From positions 434,001-498,000 of the forward strand of contig CAWEYW010000009.1 of assembly GCA_963813415.1 (NCBI GenBank): a stretch of DNA of 64,000 nt, in the 5' to 3' direction. The notes below the pieces were generated by a model. That model had not been told where the DNA came from. It saw only the letters and a list, made by a program, of their open reading frames with translations, and searched no databases. How positions within the stretch are numbered: position 1 is the stretch's first letter; each line of letters opens with the position of its first letter. Shown one piece after another: positions 34,002 to 43,389 of this stretch. The DNA is from CAIWHR01 sp963813415 (GTDB lineage: Bacteria; Pseudomonadota; Gammaproteobacteria; Burkholderiales; Casimicrobiaceae). The position numbers and the translations under genes are program-made.

Positions 34002-34715
34002 ATGGAGCCGCTCCTCTGGCCGACCCTGTCCGTCGCCTCGGCGGTGCTGCCGCGCATCCGGCGCGAGCTGCTCGGGCACGCGCGCGCCCCCGAGCCTGGG
34101 CACGGTGCACCGATCGATGTCTGCGCGATCGTCGAGGATGGCCTGTGCGGCTACGAGCTTGTGCCGCAGAGCACGGAGGCGCCCTTCCTGATCGTGGGTT
34201 GCGGCGAGGATGGCATTGCGCGCGTGCGGCGCACGGTGGTCGATGCGGCGCGGCATGCCGGACTTCGTCTCGCCACTCTGCATGGCCGAGCCGTCAACAT
34301 GGCGCGGCCGCGCGTGCGGCGTACCTCGCAGCACGCCGAGACCCTCTATGCCGACTGCACCACGGCGGCGGGAGCGGTGTGGGATGCGCTCGCGCCCGCG
34401 CTGCGCGACCCCGGGCCACAATGGGACCACAGCATGGCGGATTGCCGCTCGCTCGAGAGCGCGCTCGCCGTGGCAGCGCTGCATCTCGCCGAATGGGATC
34501 CCGCCGTGGATTTCTGCGGCCTCGTGCACCAGGCCGAATACGGCCTCCCGTTGCGCGGCCGTGAGGGTGGTTTCGGCACCCTCACGTTGCAGCGTCCGGA
34601 CCTTTGGCTACTGCGCTGGAGGGCGGGCCAGACCATCGTGCAGCGGGAGTTCTCCCCGTTCTCGACGCCGGAGGGCACCCCCGCCCTCCTGCCGCGCGAC
34701 GCGCGCGGTTGGTAG
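34002..34715 (+). CDS. Hypothetical protein, unknown family
   Basis: A 237-aa protein starting MEPLLWPTLSVASAVLPRIR. The composition is globular, without membrane spans or signal. Segments include FLIVGCGEDGIARVRRTVVD, AEWDPAVDFCGLVHQAEYGL and LWLLRWRAGQTIVQREF. Codon use matches its neighbours, so it is probably real. The upstream in-frame codons from 33921 are less convincing. It converges on the helicase gene with an 8-nt gap. I do not recognise it. Confidence 0.55.
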   Translation: MEPLLWPTLSVASAVLPRIRRELLGHARAPEPGHGAPIDVCAIVEDGLCGYELVPQSTEAPFLIVGCGEDGIARVRRTVVDAARHAGLRLATLHGRAVNMARPRVRRTSQHAETLYADCTTAAGAVWDALAPALRDPGPQWDHSMADCRSLESALAVAALHLAEWDPAVDFCGLVHQAEYGLPLRGREGGFGTLTLQRPDLWLLRWRAGQTIVQREFSPFSTPEGTPALLPRDARGW

Positions 34716-34723
34716 CGCGAGGT

Positions 34724-36826
34724 TCAGCGCCACGCCGTGCGCAGGCGCGCCGCAAGATCCACTGCCGGACGCGGCTCCTGGACGCTCGAGGGCGCGGCCT
34801 TTGAAGCGGCGCACGGCGGCCACGCCCGCTGCTCGAAGTGTGTCGCGATGCGTTCGGTGATGAAGCGCGTGCGCGACGCATAGACATGCCGGTCCCCATG
34901 CGCACTTTGCTGGTGGACGTAGAAGCGCTGCGGCACCAGGAGCTGAAGGCGATCGCGTGCCCTTGTCATCGCCACGTAGAGCAGCCGGCGCTCCTCTTCG
35001 ATCTCCTCGGTCGAGCCCGTGGCCATGTCGGAGGGAATGCAGCCGTCGACCACGTTCAGCACGTGCACGCTTTTCCATTCCTGGCCCTTGGCCGAATGGA
35101 TCGTGGACAGGATCAGATAGTCGTCATCGCTTCCCGGCGCGGCCGCTTCGTCACTGCTGGCCGCCGGCGGATCCAGCGTGAGCTCGGTCAGGAACCGCTC
35201 CTGGGAGCTGTAGGTGCCGGCGATGTGGCCGAGCGTCGCGAGGTCCGCGAGCCGCGCGGCGGCATCCTCGTACATCGCGTCGATGCGCGGCTCATACCAG
35301 CGCAGCGCGACTTCGAATGCGCCCGGCCACGGCGCGGCCGGCGCCCGCAAGCAAGCGAATAGCTCGATGAAGTCCCGCCAGGCGTCTTTCACCGGTGCGC
35401 TGACTGGCATGGCGGCGAACGCGCCCGTGAGGTCGGCCGCCGCATCGAGCAACTCCAGAACCCGGCTCGCGGTCGCCGGCCCGACACCCGGGACGAGCTG
35501 CAGCGCCCGGAAACCGGCAATCCGTCCTCGTGGATTCTGTGCAAAACGCAGGAGGCCGAGGATGTCCTTGACGTGGGCGGCCTCGAGGAAGCGCAACCCG
35601 CCGTACTTCACGTAGGGAATGCGCCGTCGCGCCAGCTCGAGCTCGAGTTGCGCACTGTGGTTCGAGCTGCGGAAAAGGACCGCCTGCTGCTTGAGCGCCA
35701 TGCCCGCTTCGCGGTGCTCGAGCACGCGCTCGGCGACGCAGCGTGCCTGATCGACTTCATCGCGCACGGCGACGAGCTCGGGCTTGGCGCCGCCCGTGCG
35801 CTCGGTCCAGAGATCTTTCGTGAAACGCTCGCGAGCCTGGGCGATGACGGCGTTCGACGCGGCCAGGATGGCCTGCGTCGAGCGGTAGTTGCGATCGAGG
35901 GTGACGACCTTTGCCTCGGGTGTGAAGCACTGCGGGAAATCGAGGATGTTGCGCACCGTCGCCGCGCGAAACGAGTAGATCGATTGCGCGTCGTCACCGA
36001 CGACCGTGAGCCCGCGCCCGTCACGCTTGATGCCAAGGAGAATGCTGGCCTGCAGACGATTGGTGTCCTGATATTCGTCGACCAGGACGTGGTCGAAGCG
36101 AGCGCCGATCTCTGCCCCGATCCCCTCCTCCGCAGCCATGTGCGCCCAGTACAGAAGGAGATCGTCGAAGTCGAGCACGTTCTGCGCCTGCTTCGCCTCC
36201 ACGTAGGCCCCGAACAGGCGCCGCAGCTCCGCCTCCCACGCCACGCACCACGCAAATGCCTGGGCGAGCACCTTGCCGAGCGGCTGCTCCGTGTTGACCG
36301 CGCGCGAATAGATGGCGAGGCACGTGGCTTTGGCGGGGAAGCGCTGCTCCGTACGGTCGAATGCGAGGTCATGGCGCACGAGCGCCATGAGATCCTCCGA
36401 GTCGCTGCGGTCATGGATCGTGAATTGCGGGTCGAGCCCGATGTGCCCCGCGTACTCGCGCAACAGGCGCGCACCGATGCTGTGAAATGTCCCGGACCAG
36501 GGCAGCGAGGGCACTCCCGCGCCGGTGCGCCCGATTGCTTCCTGGACGACACGGCCGGTGCGGCGCTCCATTTCGGCCGCCGCGCGCCGCGAGAACGTCA
36601 GCAGCAGGATGCGTTGCGGATCGGCGCCTGCCACCAGCAGGTGCGCCACGCGATGCGCCAGCGTATTGGTCTTCCCGGAGCCCGCTCCCGCGATCACGAG
36701 CAGCGGCCCGGCGGGCGCGCCCGCGCCGTGGAGGACCGCCGCGCGTTGGGCGTCGTTGAGAGCGTCGAGGGCGGCGCGTCGCGGGCGGGACGACGGCGGG
36801 GGGATTTGCGGGGCAGAGGCAGGCAT
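34724..36826 (-). CDS. UvrD/Rep-family ATP-dependent DNA helicase
   Basis: A 700-aa superfamily 1A helicase. Motif I is IAGAGSGKTNTL (P-loop, residues 46-53), Ia LLTFSRRAAAEMERR, II VDEYQDTN, III VVGDDAQSIYSFRAA, IV LDRNYRSTQAI, and V/VI STIHSAKGQEWKSV with LLYVAMTRARD. The order and length fit Rep/UvrD/PcrA 3'-5' helicases. The variant DEYQDTN with a short 2B domain marks a paralogue rather than the housekeeping copy. It probably works in DNA repair or replication restart. It is transcribed alone, divergent from the diguanylate cyclase. Confidence 0.92.
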   Translation of the reverse strand: MPASAPQIPPPSSRPRRAALDALNDAQRAAVLHGAGAPAGPLLVIAGAGSGKTNTLAHRVAHLLVAGADPQRILLLTFSRRAAAEMERRTGRVVQEAIGRTGAGVPSLPWSGTFHSIGARLLREYAGHIGLDPQFTIHDRSDSEDLMALVRHDLAFDRTEQRFPAKATCLAIYSRAVNTEQPLGKVLAQAFAWCVAWEAELRRLFGAYVEAKQAQNVLDFDDLLLYWAHMAAEEGIGAEIGARFDHVLVDEYQDTNRLQASILLGIKRDGRGLTVVGDDAQSIYSFRAATVRNILDFPQCFTPEAKVVTLDRNYRSTQAILAASNAVIAQARERFTKDLWTERTGGAKPELVAVRDEVDQARCVAERVLEHREAGMALKQQAVLFRSSNHSAQLELELARRRIPYVKYGGLRFLEAAHVKDILGLLRFAQNPRGRIAGFRALQLVPGVGPATASRVLELLDAAADLTGAFAAMPVSAPVKDAWRDFIELFACLRAPAAPWPGAFEVALRWYEPRIDAMYEDAAARLADLATLGHIAGTYSSQERFLTELTLDPPAASSDEAAAPGSDDDYLILSTIHSAKGQEWKSVHVLNVVDGCIPSDMATGSTEEIEEERRLLYVAMTRARDRLQLLVPQRFYVHQQSAHGDRHVYASRTRFITERIATHFEQRAWPPCAASKAAPSSVQEPRPAVDLAARLRTAWR

Positions 36827-37020
36827 GGCGGGACGAGGATGGTCGAGGGCCCATTAGACCCCAGTCGAACGTTCGTTCGCAAGCGGCCGCCGCGCCGCTG
36901 TCGATAAGGCCCTCCCCAACGCCGCCACCGGCACGCATCCGCACGATTTCGGGGGGTTTTTCGGCGGTGTTCCGGGGCTAGGCGCCGTCGTGGCTCGCCG
37001 ACAATGGTGGCGATCCCGCC

Positions 37021-39717
37021 ATGTCCACCGCGCGCCCTTCCCCTCCCGTGCCGCCTGCGAGTGTCCGTCGCGAGCTGTCTGCGCCGGCGATGCGACCGCT
37101 CCTTGGCATCCCGCTGTTCGGGCTGGTGCTCGTCATCGCGCTCTGGGCAGCCGTCGCGGCCCGCCTCAGCCTCGACCGCGCCGCACTTTTCGCGCACGCG
37201 ATCCAGGACGTCGAAACGTTCGGGGCGAGCTTCGAGGAGCACACGGTGCGTGCGCTGCGCGATCTCGATCGGACGGCGCTGGTCGTGAAAAACGAATTCG
37301 AGCGCGACGGCACGGTGAATCTTCCCGGCCTGCTGCGCAAGGGTCTGATTCCCACGGACGGCTTCGTGCAGGTCAGCGTGACGGACAGCTCGGGCAACAT
37401 CGTCGCCACGACCGGCGATTTCAGGCAAACGGTGAACATCGCGGACCGCGAACACTTCCGGGTCCACCAGAGCGCGGACACCGGCGCGCCGTATATCGGC
37501 CGCCCCATCGTCGACCGCATCACGGGCCGCACGGTCATCACCGTGACCCGCCGGCTGAATCTCGGCGACGGCACCTTCGGCGGCATCGTCCTGACCTCGG
37601 TCGATCCGCGCTACTTCACGGACTTTTACCAGGAGCGCTATCTCGGCAAGCAGGGCGTGCTTGCCGTCGTCGGCACCGATGGTGCGTTTCGCGCACGGCG
37701 CGTTGCCGACAAGCTCGATACGACAGGTGATGCATCCCGGGCGACGGTATTCGCGCGCGCCCGCGCGCAGCCGGTCGGGACCTTCCATGCCCGCAGCGCG
37801 ATCGATGGCATGGAGCGGTTCTTTGCCTATCGCCAGCTGCGGGATTACCCGCTGATCCTCGTCGCCGCTCGCGCGGAGTCGGAGGTGCTCGCCGAATATC
37901 ACGAGCGAAGCCGGCTGCAAGTAGCCATCGCCGGGATCGCAACCGTGGCGATCATCGTGTTCTTCACGGCGGGCACCCTTCTCGTCTACCGTCTGCGTCG
38001 CAGCCAGCAGCGCGCCAAAAAAGCCGAAGCGCTCTTCCGCGCTGCGGCGGATGGCTCGCTCGATGCGTTCATCCTGCTGCGCAGCGTGCGCGATCCGTCA
38101 GGCAGCGTCGTCGATTTCGCGATCGCCGAAGCCAACCCGCGGGCGCTCGCATTGCTGGGGCTCGTCAACAAGAGCCTGAGGGGACGCCGGCTGTCGGCGG
38201 TGCTGCGCCGCGCTGGCGTGGTCGAGGTGCTCGACAAGTATGTACGCGTGCTGGACAGCGGCGAGCCGCTCGACGAGCAGCTCGAGCTGCGGCCGCCCCA
38301 TGGCGAGCACCTGTGGTTGCGTCATCAGGCAGTGTGTGCACTCGACGGGCTTGCCGTGAGCGCACGCGACATCACGGAGCACAAGCAACGGGAAGAGCAG
38401 CAGCGTCGGCAGACGGCATTCCTGGAGACCCTCGTGGGCAATTTGCCCGTCGGGGTGATGGTGCGCAGCGCCCGGCCCGATTCGCTCGGCCGCATCGTTC
38501 TGTGGAACCACGCCTGCGAGTACATGTACGGCTGCAAGGCGGAGGACGCGATCGGGAGGGTGTTCCGCGAGCTGGTGCCGTCTGAGTACGCGGAGCGCGT
38601 CGAGCACTGGGACCGCAAGATGCTCGAGAGCCCGATGGTTCAGGAGATCGCCAACGCACCCATCGATCCTCCCGGAAGGGGGCGTCGCTACCTGTCCTTC
38701 ATCCGGGCGCCGATCTTCGACGTCGAAGACCAGGTCGAATTCATCATCTCGATCGTCACCGATGTGACGGACGAAAAGGCGCGCGACGAGGAGTTGCGCC
38801 TCGCGTCCAAGGTGTTCGAGACGACGGCCGATGCGGTGCTCGTCAGCGACGCCGAGGACCGCGTGATCATGGTCAACGAGGCGTTCACCGAGCTGACTGG
38901 CTTCGCCGCCCACGAGGTCCGGGGCCGCAAGGTGCAGGAGCTGCCGTTTGCCGCCGGGCGTCTCGGTTCCGACGAGGAGTTCGGCGAGCGTCTGAAGCGC
39001 GAGGGGCGGATCACCGAGGAGCTGATGCAGCATCGCAAGGACGGCCGGACCCTGCCCTGCTGGGCAACGGCCAGTTGCGTGCTCGACGAGCGGGGAGTCA
39101 TCTGCAATTTCGTGCGGGTGTTCAGCGATATCACCGAGCTCAAGGCCTCACAGCAGCAGCTCGAGCGCCTCGCAAACTACGACACGCTCACCGGGTTGCC
39201 CAACCGGCGCCTGTTCCAGGATCGGCTGGAGCTCGCGATCAGGCGCGGCCACCGCTGGCACAAGGGGGCGGCACTGCTGTTCATCGATCTCGACGGCTTC
39301 AAGGAAGTGAACGACACGATCGGGCACGACGTCGGTGACCTGCTGCTGCGCGAGGTCTCGGCGCGTCTGCTGCAAAGCGTGCGCGAGGTCGACAGCGTGA
39401 GCCGCCTTGGCGGCGACGAATTCACGGTTGTCATCGAGGACGCATTGGTCGACGATGCCGTCAGCGTCGCGGAACGCATCCTGCAGGCGCTTGCCGAGCC
39501 ATTCCTCGTCGCTGGTCATCCCCTTGCCAGCAGCGCGAGCGTGGGCATCGCGCTGTTTCCGCGCGACGGCGTCGACGCGACGACGCTGCTGCGCAATGCG
39601 GACGCCGCCATGTACAAGGCGAAGCGCGCCGGGCGTAACCGCTACGCGCTCTTTGCCAATACGGCGACCGACGCGTCCAGCAGCAGCGCGACGACGGTCG
39701 ACCAGGCTTCTGCCTGA
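37021..39717 (+). CDS. Membrane-bound PAS-GGDEF diguanylate cyclase
   Basis: An 898-aa sensor enzyme. Transmembrane helix 1 (about residues 30-52) and helix 2 (about 300-323, AGIATVAIIVFFTAGTLLVY) enclose a periplasmic Cache-like sensor domain. Three PAS-type domains follow, the last containing ADAVLVSDAEDRVIMVNEAF, then a GGDEF domain with the active-site motif RLGGDEF at about 795-801. The allosteric I-site RxxD (REVD) lies five residues before GGDEF, so product inhibition is expected. There is no EAL domain. It should make c-di-GMP from two GTP in response to a periplasmic ligand and possibly a redox signal through PAS. Nearest gene is the divergent helicase. Confidence 0.93.
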   Translation: MSTARPSPPVPPASVRRELSAPAMRPLLGIPLFGLVLVIALWAAVAARLSLDRAALFAHAIQDVETFGASFEEHTVRALRDLDRTALVVKNEFERDGTVNLPGLLRKGLIPTDGFVQVSVTDSSGNIVATTGDFRQTVNIADREHFRVHQSADTGAPYIGRPIVDRITGRTVITVTRRLNLGDGTFGGIVLTSVDPRYFTDFYQERYLGKQGVLAVVGTDGAFRARRVADKLDTTGDASRATVFARARAQPVGTFHARSAIDGMERFFAYRQLRDYPLILVAARAESEVLAEYHERSRLQVAIAGIATVAIIVFFTAGTLLVYRLRRSQQRAKKAEALFRAAADGSLDAFILLRSVRDPSGSVVDFAIAEANPRALALLGLVNKSLRGRRLSAVLRRAGVVEVLDKYVRVLDSGEPLDEQLELRPPHGEHLWLRHQAVCALDGLAVSARDITEHKQREEQQRRQTAFLETLVGNLPVGVMVRSARPDSLGRIVLWNHACEYMYGCKAEDAIGRVFRELVPSEYAERVEHWDRKMLESPMVQEIANAPIDPPGRGRRYLSFIRAPIFDVEDQVEFIISIVTDVTDEKARDEELRLASKVFETTADAVLVSDAEDRVIMVNEAFTELTGFAAHEVRGRKVQELPFAAGRLGSDEEFGERLKREGRITEELMQHRKDGRTLPCWATASCVLDERGVICNFVRVFSDITELKASQQQLERLANYDTLTGLPNRRLFQDRLELAIRRGHRWHKGAALLFIDLDGFKEVNDTIGHDVGDLLLREVSARLLQSVREVDSVSRLGGDEFTVVIEDALVDDAVSVAERILQALAEPFLVAGHPLASSASVGIALFPRDGVDATTLLRNADAAMYKAKRAGRNRYALFANTATDASSSSATTVDQASA

Positions 39718-39784
39718 GCGCCCGGCGTGCGCTCGCTTGCAGAGCTGGCCTGTCCGCCTCGTGCCGGGGTGTGTCTCGGTATGC

Positions 39785-41161
39785 TCAGCGGCCTGCACAC
39801 CAGGTGACGCCTTCCGCGGTCCAGCCGCGCGCCGCCATTTCCTGCTTTCCGGCATCGGTCATCACGTAGCGGTGATTGGGGTCGCCTTGCGGCTTGAAAT
39901 AGCGAAACACCGGCTGCGTTCCGGCCGGACAGCTGCCCGTCGCGTCGGGAAGCGCCGCAAAGAACGTATAGCCTTCGAACACCCACACTGGCCAGCGTTG
40001 CGCAACCATGCCGCATTCGTTCGGGTCGGCGGTGTAGAAGTGCGAGTCGGGGCCTTTGCGCTTGCCGGTGGCGGGGTCGATGGTCCAGTCACCGTAGAAG
40101 CGGCACATCGACTGCAGGCCTGGGTAGGCGAGCTTCCATACCGGGAATGAGAGGCCCGTCGGCTTCCATTGCCCGTCGGGGCCGCCATTGGCGAGCGACG
40201 CCTGCTCTGCGGGATCCGCCGTCATGAAGTAGTGGTCGAGCAACGGATGGTAATACTCGAGCGCGGTCGCGTCCGCGGCCACCACGCTGCTCTGCGCCGT
40301 GCACGTGTTCTGCAATACGCGCCAACCCGCCGATGCCCAGGTGCCCGAGCGGCACGCGTAGTTTTCTTCCTCGGTGATCTGCCCGGTCATCCCCGGTGCG
40401 CATGCGCTCACCCGCGTGGCGGGCGAAGGTGGCATGCCGCAGCTCGAAGCGATCTGTTGCGTCGGAGCCACCGTCTTGGGCGGACCGTACAACGCCTGAC
40501 AACCCGCGACATCGTCGGGAGTGAGATTGGTCGCGTAGGAGTAGCCAGGGGCCGCAGGCGGACCGGCCATCACGGAATCGGCCACCGCCGAATGATCGAG
40601 CCCGATCGCATGTCCGATCTCGTGCAACAGCATCGGATACGTCGCCGCGGCGCTGCCATTGGTGCTGACGTTGAGCTGGATGTCGGCTTCCGTCATCGAG
40701 CCGTCGCGCATGTACCAGCTGGTGTTGGCCGAGTACGTCATCGTCGGCAGCCAGCCGATGATGCTTGCGCCATCCTGCACCGTCGCCTGCTGCGGCGTCG
40801 TTCCAAGGTAGCTGAATTGCACGCCGCACTGCGCTGACCAGGCATTCATCGCCTGCTGGATCAGCGGCACCATCTGCGCTGCATCCGCCCAGGTCGGCTG
40901 GTTCGCGGGCGCGTAGTACCAGCTCATCGTGTTTCCGGACCAGTGCAGGCCGGACGACAATTCCCGGTATTTGTGCATGGGATCGTCGGCGCCACTGGCG
41001 GTCGACGCCACCACGGCAAGTGCCGTTGCCCACGCTGCAGCGGCGAGCTTCGCGCTGTGTCGTGTAGGACGATGATGCGGCGTGCGCGCTTTCTCCCGGT
41101 CGGCCACCGCACGCTGCGGGCGGCTTCTGCGCCAAGAAAACCTCGATGCCGTCGTTGCCAT
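39785..41161 (-). CDS. Secreted matrixin-type metalloprotease with C-terminal DUF5648
   Basis: About 458 aa. I place the start at ATG 41161, with GGGGAG 7 nt upstream; an ATG at 41215 is in frame. A hydrophobic signal segment (LAAAAWATALAVVASTASGA) follows a long basic leader. The protease domain has the zinc motif LLHEIGHAIGLDHS (HExxHxxGxxH) and a Met-turn (SVMAGPP), as in M10 matrixins. The C-terminal 165 residues form DUF5648 (LEYYHPLLDHYFMTA ... DSHFYTADPNEC ... NHRYVMTDAG), the same module as in the GH53 protein at 22046-24343. Extracellular protein degradation is the likely role. The cluster of GTCGGAC motifs at 41343-41446 lies upstream. Confidence 0.87.
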   Translation of the reverse strand: MATTASRFSWRRSRPQRAVADREKARTPHHRPTRHSAKLAAAAWATALAVVASTASGADDPMHKYRELSSGLHWSGNTMSWYYAPANQPTWADAAQMVPLIQQAMNAWSAQCGVQFSYLGTTPQQATVQDGASIIGWLPTMTYSANTSWYMRDGSMTEADIQLNVSTNGSAAATYPMLLHEIGHAIGLDHSAVADSVMAGPPAAPGYSYATNLTPDDVAGCQALYGPPKTVAPTQQIASSCGMPPSPATRVSACAPGMTGQITEEENYACRSGTWASAGWRVLQNTCTAQSSVVAADATALEYYHPLLDHYFMTADPAEQASLANGGPDGQWKPTGLSFPVWKLAYPGLQSMCRFYGDWTIDPATGKRKGPDSHFYTADPNECGMVAQRWPVWVFEGYTFFAALPDATGSCPAGTQPVFRYFKPQGDPNHRYVMTDAGKQEMAARGWTAEGVTWCAGR

Positions 41162-41215
41162 TCCCGCTCCCCTGCGTACATGGACTCCCGGGGAATGGCG
41201 CAATGCACATGCCAC

Positions 41216-41623
41216 AGTGTATGCATCGCGCTTGCGCGCTCAACGCATTGGAGTGGATAAATTTTGCGCATCGAGCGCGCAACGTTTTCTGCGCCGCGGC
41301 GATTGTGCATGCGTACCGCGGAGATCGCGTGCGGACTGCCACGTCGGACGATGCGCACGTGCTGCCCGGAGCGGCTCGTAGGCGAACGTGAGGGCCGTCC
41401 GACACCCATGTCGGACGTTTCCGACAGAAAGTGGGGGACGTCGGACAAGGTTCTGGCGGGAGCATTGGCGCGCGCCGCAACCTGGCGCCGGAGACATCAG
41501 CGAAGGGTCCGCGCGTGTCGCCGTGCGGTGACAGTGCGACAGCAGCCCCGCGCGGAGCGGTCGATGCGGACGGCGGGTGCGGCGTCCGGCCGACGCCTGA
41601 CCTTCAGCTCTGGGCAGCGCAGC
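41216..41623. other. 408-nt region upstream of the protease with clustered GTCGGAC motifs
   Basis: No gene is supported. GTCGGAC occurs at 41343-41349, 41410-41416 and 41440-41446; its reverse complement occurs at 41397-41403 and, less perfectly, at 41419-41425. The copies at 41397-41416 form an inverted repeat with a 6-nt loop. Confidence 0.5.
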
Positions 41624-42541
41624 CTAGCGCTGCGCGCGCCACGGGATCAGCACGTGCTCGATCTCGTTGAGTGCGATCGTGAACACGAAGCCAAGCAGCG
41701 CGATCGTGAGCAAACCCACATACATCGTCTCGACCGACAGCACTTCCCATGCATTCCAGATCATGTAGCCGAGCCCGCTCTTCGCACCGATCATTTCCGC
41801 GATTGCGATGAGGATCAGGCCCATCCCGATACCGAGCTTCACGCCGCTCATGATCAGGGGCAGTGCGCCGGGGAGCGCGATGGTGCGGAACACCTGCCAA
41901 CGGCTTGCGCCGAAGTTGTGCCCGACGTCGAGATAAACCTTGTTGATCTCGCGCACGCCGGCCACGGCATTGATCAGCACGGGATAGAACACCCCGATCG
42001 CCACCATCACGATCTTCGACGCTTCGCCCAGCCCGAAGATGAGGAGGATCAGCGGCATGATGGCGCTCTTCGGCACCGGATACGTCGCCGAGACGAGCGG
42101 ATCGACGATGGCGCGCAACGGGCGGTAGAGCCCCATCGCGATGCCGAGCATGAGCGCCGGGATGCCGCCAAGCAGCGCACCCCAGAAGAGGCGCTGCAGA
42201 CTCGCCCACGTGTTGCTCCAGAGGGTACCGTTCTTCACCAGGGTGACGAGCGTGTCGAAGATTTGCGAGGGTGCCGGAAAAAAGCGGGCGTCGAGGATGC
42301 CGGTCCGGCTCGCAATTTCCCACAGCACCAGCATCGCGATGGGCGACAGGACATTGATCATGCGGTCGCGATTGCCCGCGCTGATGCCGCCGGTGAGCCG
42401 CGCCTCGCGCACCTTGTTGTGGGTGGGGTCGAGCCCCGTTTCCTGCGGCTCCGTGATCGCGGCTGCGTCGTCGTGGGCGACCTGCTTCGCTTCCTGCGCC
42501 GACGCGGCGGCGGCCTCGAGATCTGCGTGCGGAGTGTTCAT
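41624..42541 (-). CDS. ABC transporter permease (SsuC/TauC type)
   Basis: A 305-aa permease with a long hydrophilic N-terminus (about 55 residues) before six helices such as MINVLSPIAMLVLWEIASRT and LFWGALLGGIPALMLGIAMG. The EAA-type loop VYLDVGHNFGASRWQVF precedes RTIALPGALPLIMSG. It is the last gene of the 14-gene catabolic operon, overlapping the ATPase gene by 4 nt. The transporter ATPase-permease-binding protein set is complete (41624-44453). The likely substrate is the aromatic acid degraded by the upstream enzymes (inference). Confidence 0.9.
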   Translation of the reverse strand: MNTPHADLEAAAASAQEAKQVAHDDAAAITEPQETGLDPTHNKVREARLTGGISAGNRDRMINVLSPIAMLVLWEIASRTGILDARFFPAPSQIFDTLVTLVKNGTLWSNTWASLQRLFWGALLGGIPALMLGIAMGLYRPLRAIVDPLVSATYPVPKSAIMPLILLIFGLGEASKIVMVAIGVFYPVLINAVAGVREINKVYLDVGHNFGASRWQVFRTIALPGALPLIMSGVKLGIGMGLILIAIAEMIGAKSGLGYMIWNAWEVLSVETMYVGLLTIALLGFVFTIALNEIEHVLIPWRAQR

Positions 42542-43389
42542 GGCTGGAGCTCTCCTTCGTCGAGGGCTCGCGCACGCTGCACTTCTTCGCGCAACTCTCC
42601 CCAGATCCTGAAGACCAGCTCGCCGTATTCCGGGCGGGCGCGCAGCTCGAGGATATGGCGCGGTCGCTCGAAAGGCACGTCGACGATACGCTTGGCGCGG
42701 CCGGGATGCGCCGTCATCACCATGATCCGGTCGCCGAGGGTCGCGGCCTCGTCCACGCTGTGCGTGATGAACAGCACGGTCTTGCGGCTCTCTTCCCAGA
42801 TCTTGAGGAGCTCTTCCTGCAGCATCACCTTGTTCTGCTCGTCGAGCGCGGAGAACGGCTCATCCATCAGCAGGATGTCGGGGTTGTTGGCAAAGGCGCG
42901 CGCGATCGACACGCGCTGACGCATGCCGCCCGAGAGCTGGTGCGGATAGGCCTTCGCGAAGCGCGTCATGCCAATGCGCGCGAGATAGTGCCCGACCACG
43001 TCGTCGATCTCCGCCTTCGGCCTTTTGCGCATCGTGAGGCCATAGGCGGCGTTCTCCCACACCGTCATCCAGGGGAACAACGAGTCGCCCTGGAACACCA
43101 TGGAGTTGCCGGGCTGGCCCGGGGCCGGCGCGGTGATCTCGACCGTGCCGCTCGTGGGCTGCTCCAGCTTGGCGAGGATACGCAGCAAGGTCGTCTTGCC
43201 GCAACCGCTCGGGCCGACGATCATGAAGAAGCAGCCGGCGGGAATATCGAGTGATACCTTGTCGAGCGCGGTCACCGTGCCGGCACGCGTTTCAAACTGC
43301 TTCCCGAGGTCACGGATGCGGATCTTGATCGGATCCGTGCCGCGGGCGCGGCCGCTCGCAGCGGCTGCGGTGGCGCTCGCCATGGTCAC
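42538..43389 (-). CDS. ABC transporter ATPase (SsuB/TauB type)
   Basis: A 283-aa ATPase: Walker A GPSGCGKTTLL, signature LSGGMRQRVSIARAF, Walker B ILLMDEPFSALDEQ, switch His LFITHSVDEAATL. It overlaps the permease start and the binding-protein stop by 4 nt each (ATGA), showing tight coupling of the three transporter genes. Confidence 0.93.
   Translation of the reverse strand: MTMASATAAAASGRARGTDPIKIRIRDLGKQFETRAGTVTALDKVSLDIPAGCFFMIVGPSGCGKTTLLRILAKLEQPTSGTVEITAPAPGQPGNSMVFQGDSLFPWMTVWENAAYGLTMRKRPKAEIDDVVGHYLARIGMTRFAKAYPHQLSGGMRQRVSIARAFANNPDILLMDEPFSALDEQNKVMLQEELLKIWEESRKTVLFITHSVDEAATLGDRIMVMTAHPGRAKRIVDVPFERPRHILELRARPEYGELVFRIWGELREEVQRARALDEGELQP

Noticed and set aside
41264..42919. 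551-codon plus-strand open frame
   Set aside because: Antisense to the ABC permease and ATPase genes; low-complexity Arg/His/Asp-rich translation.
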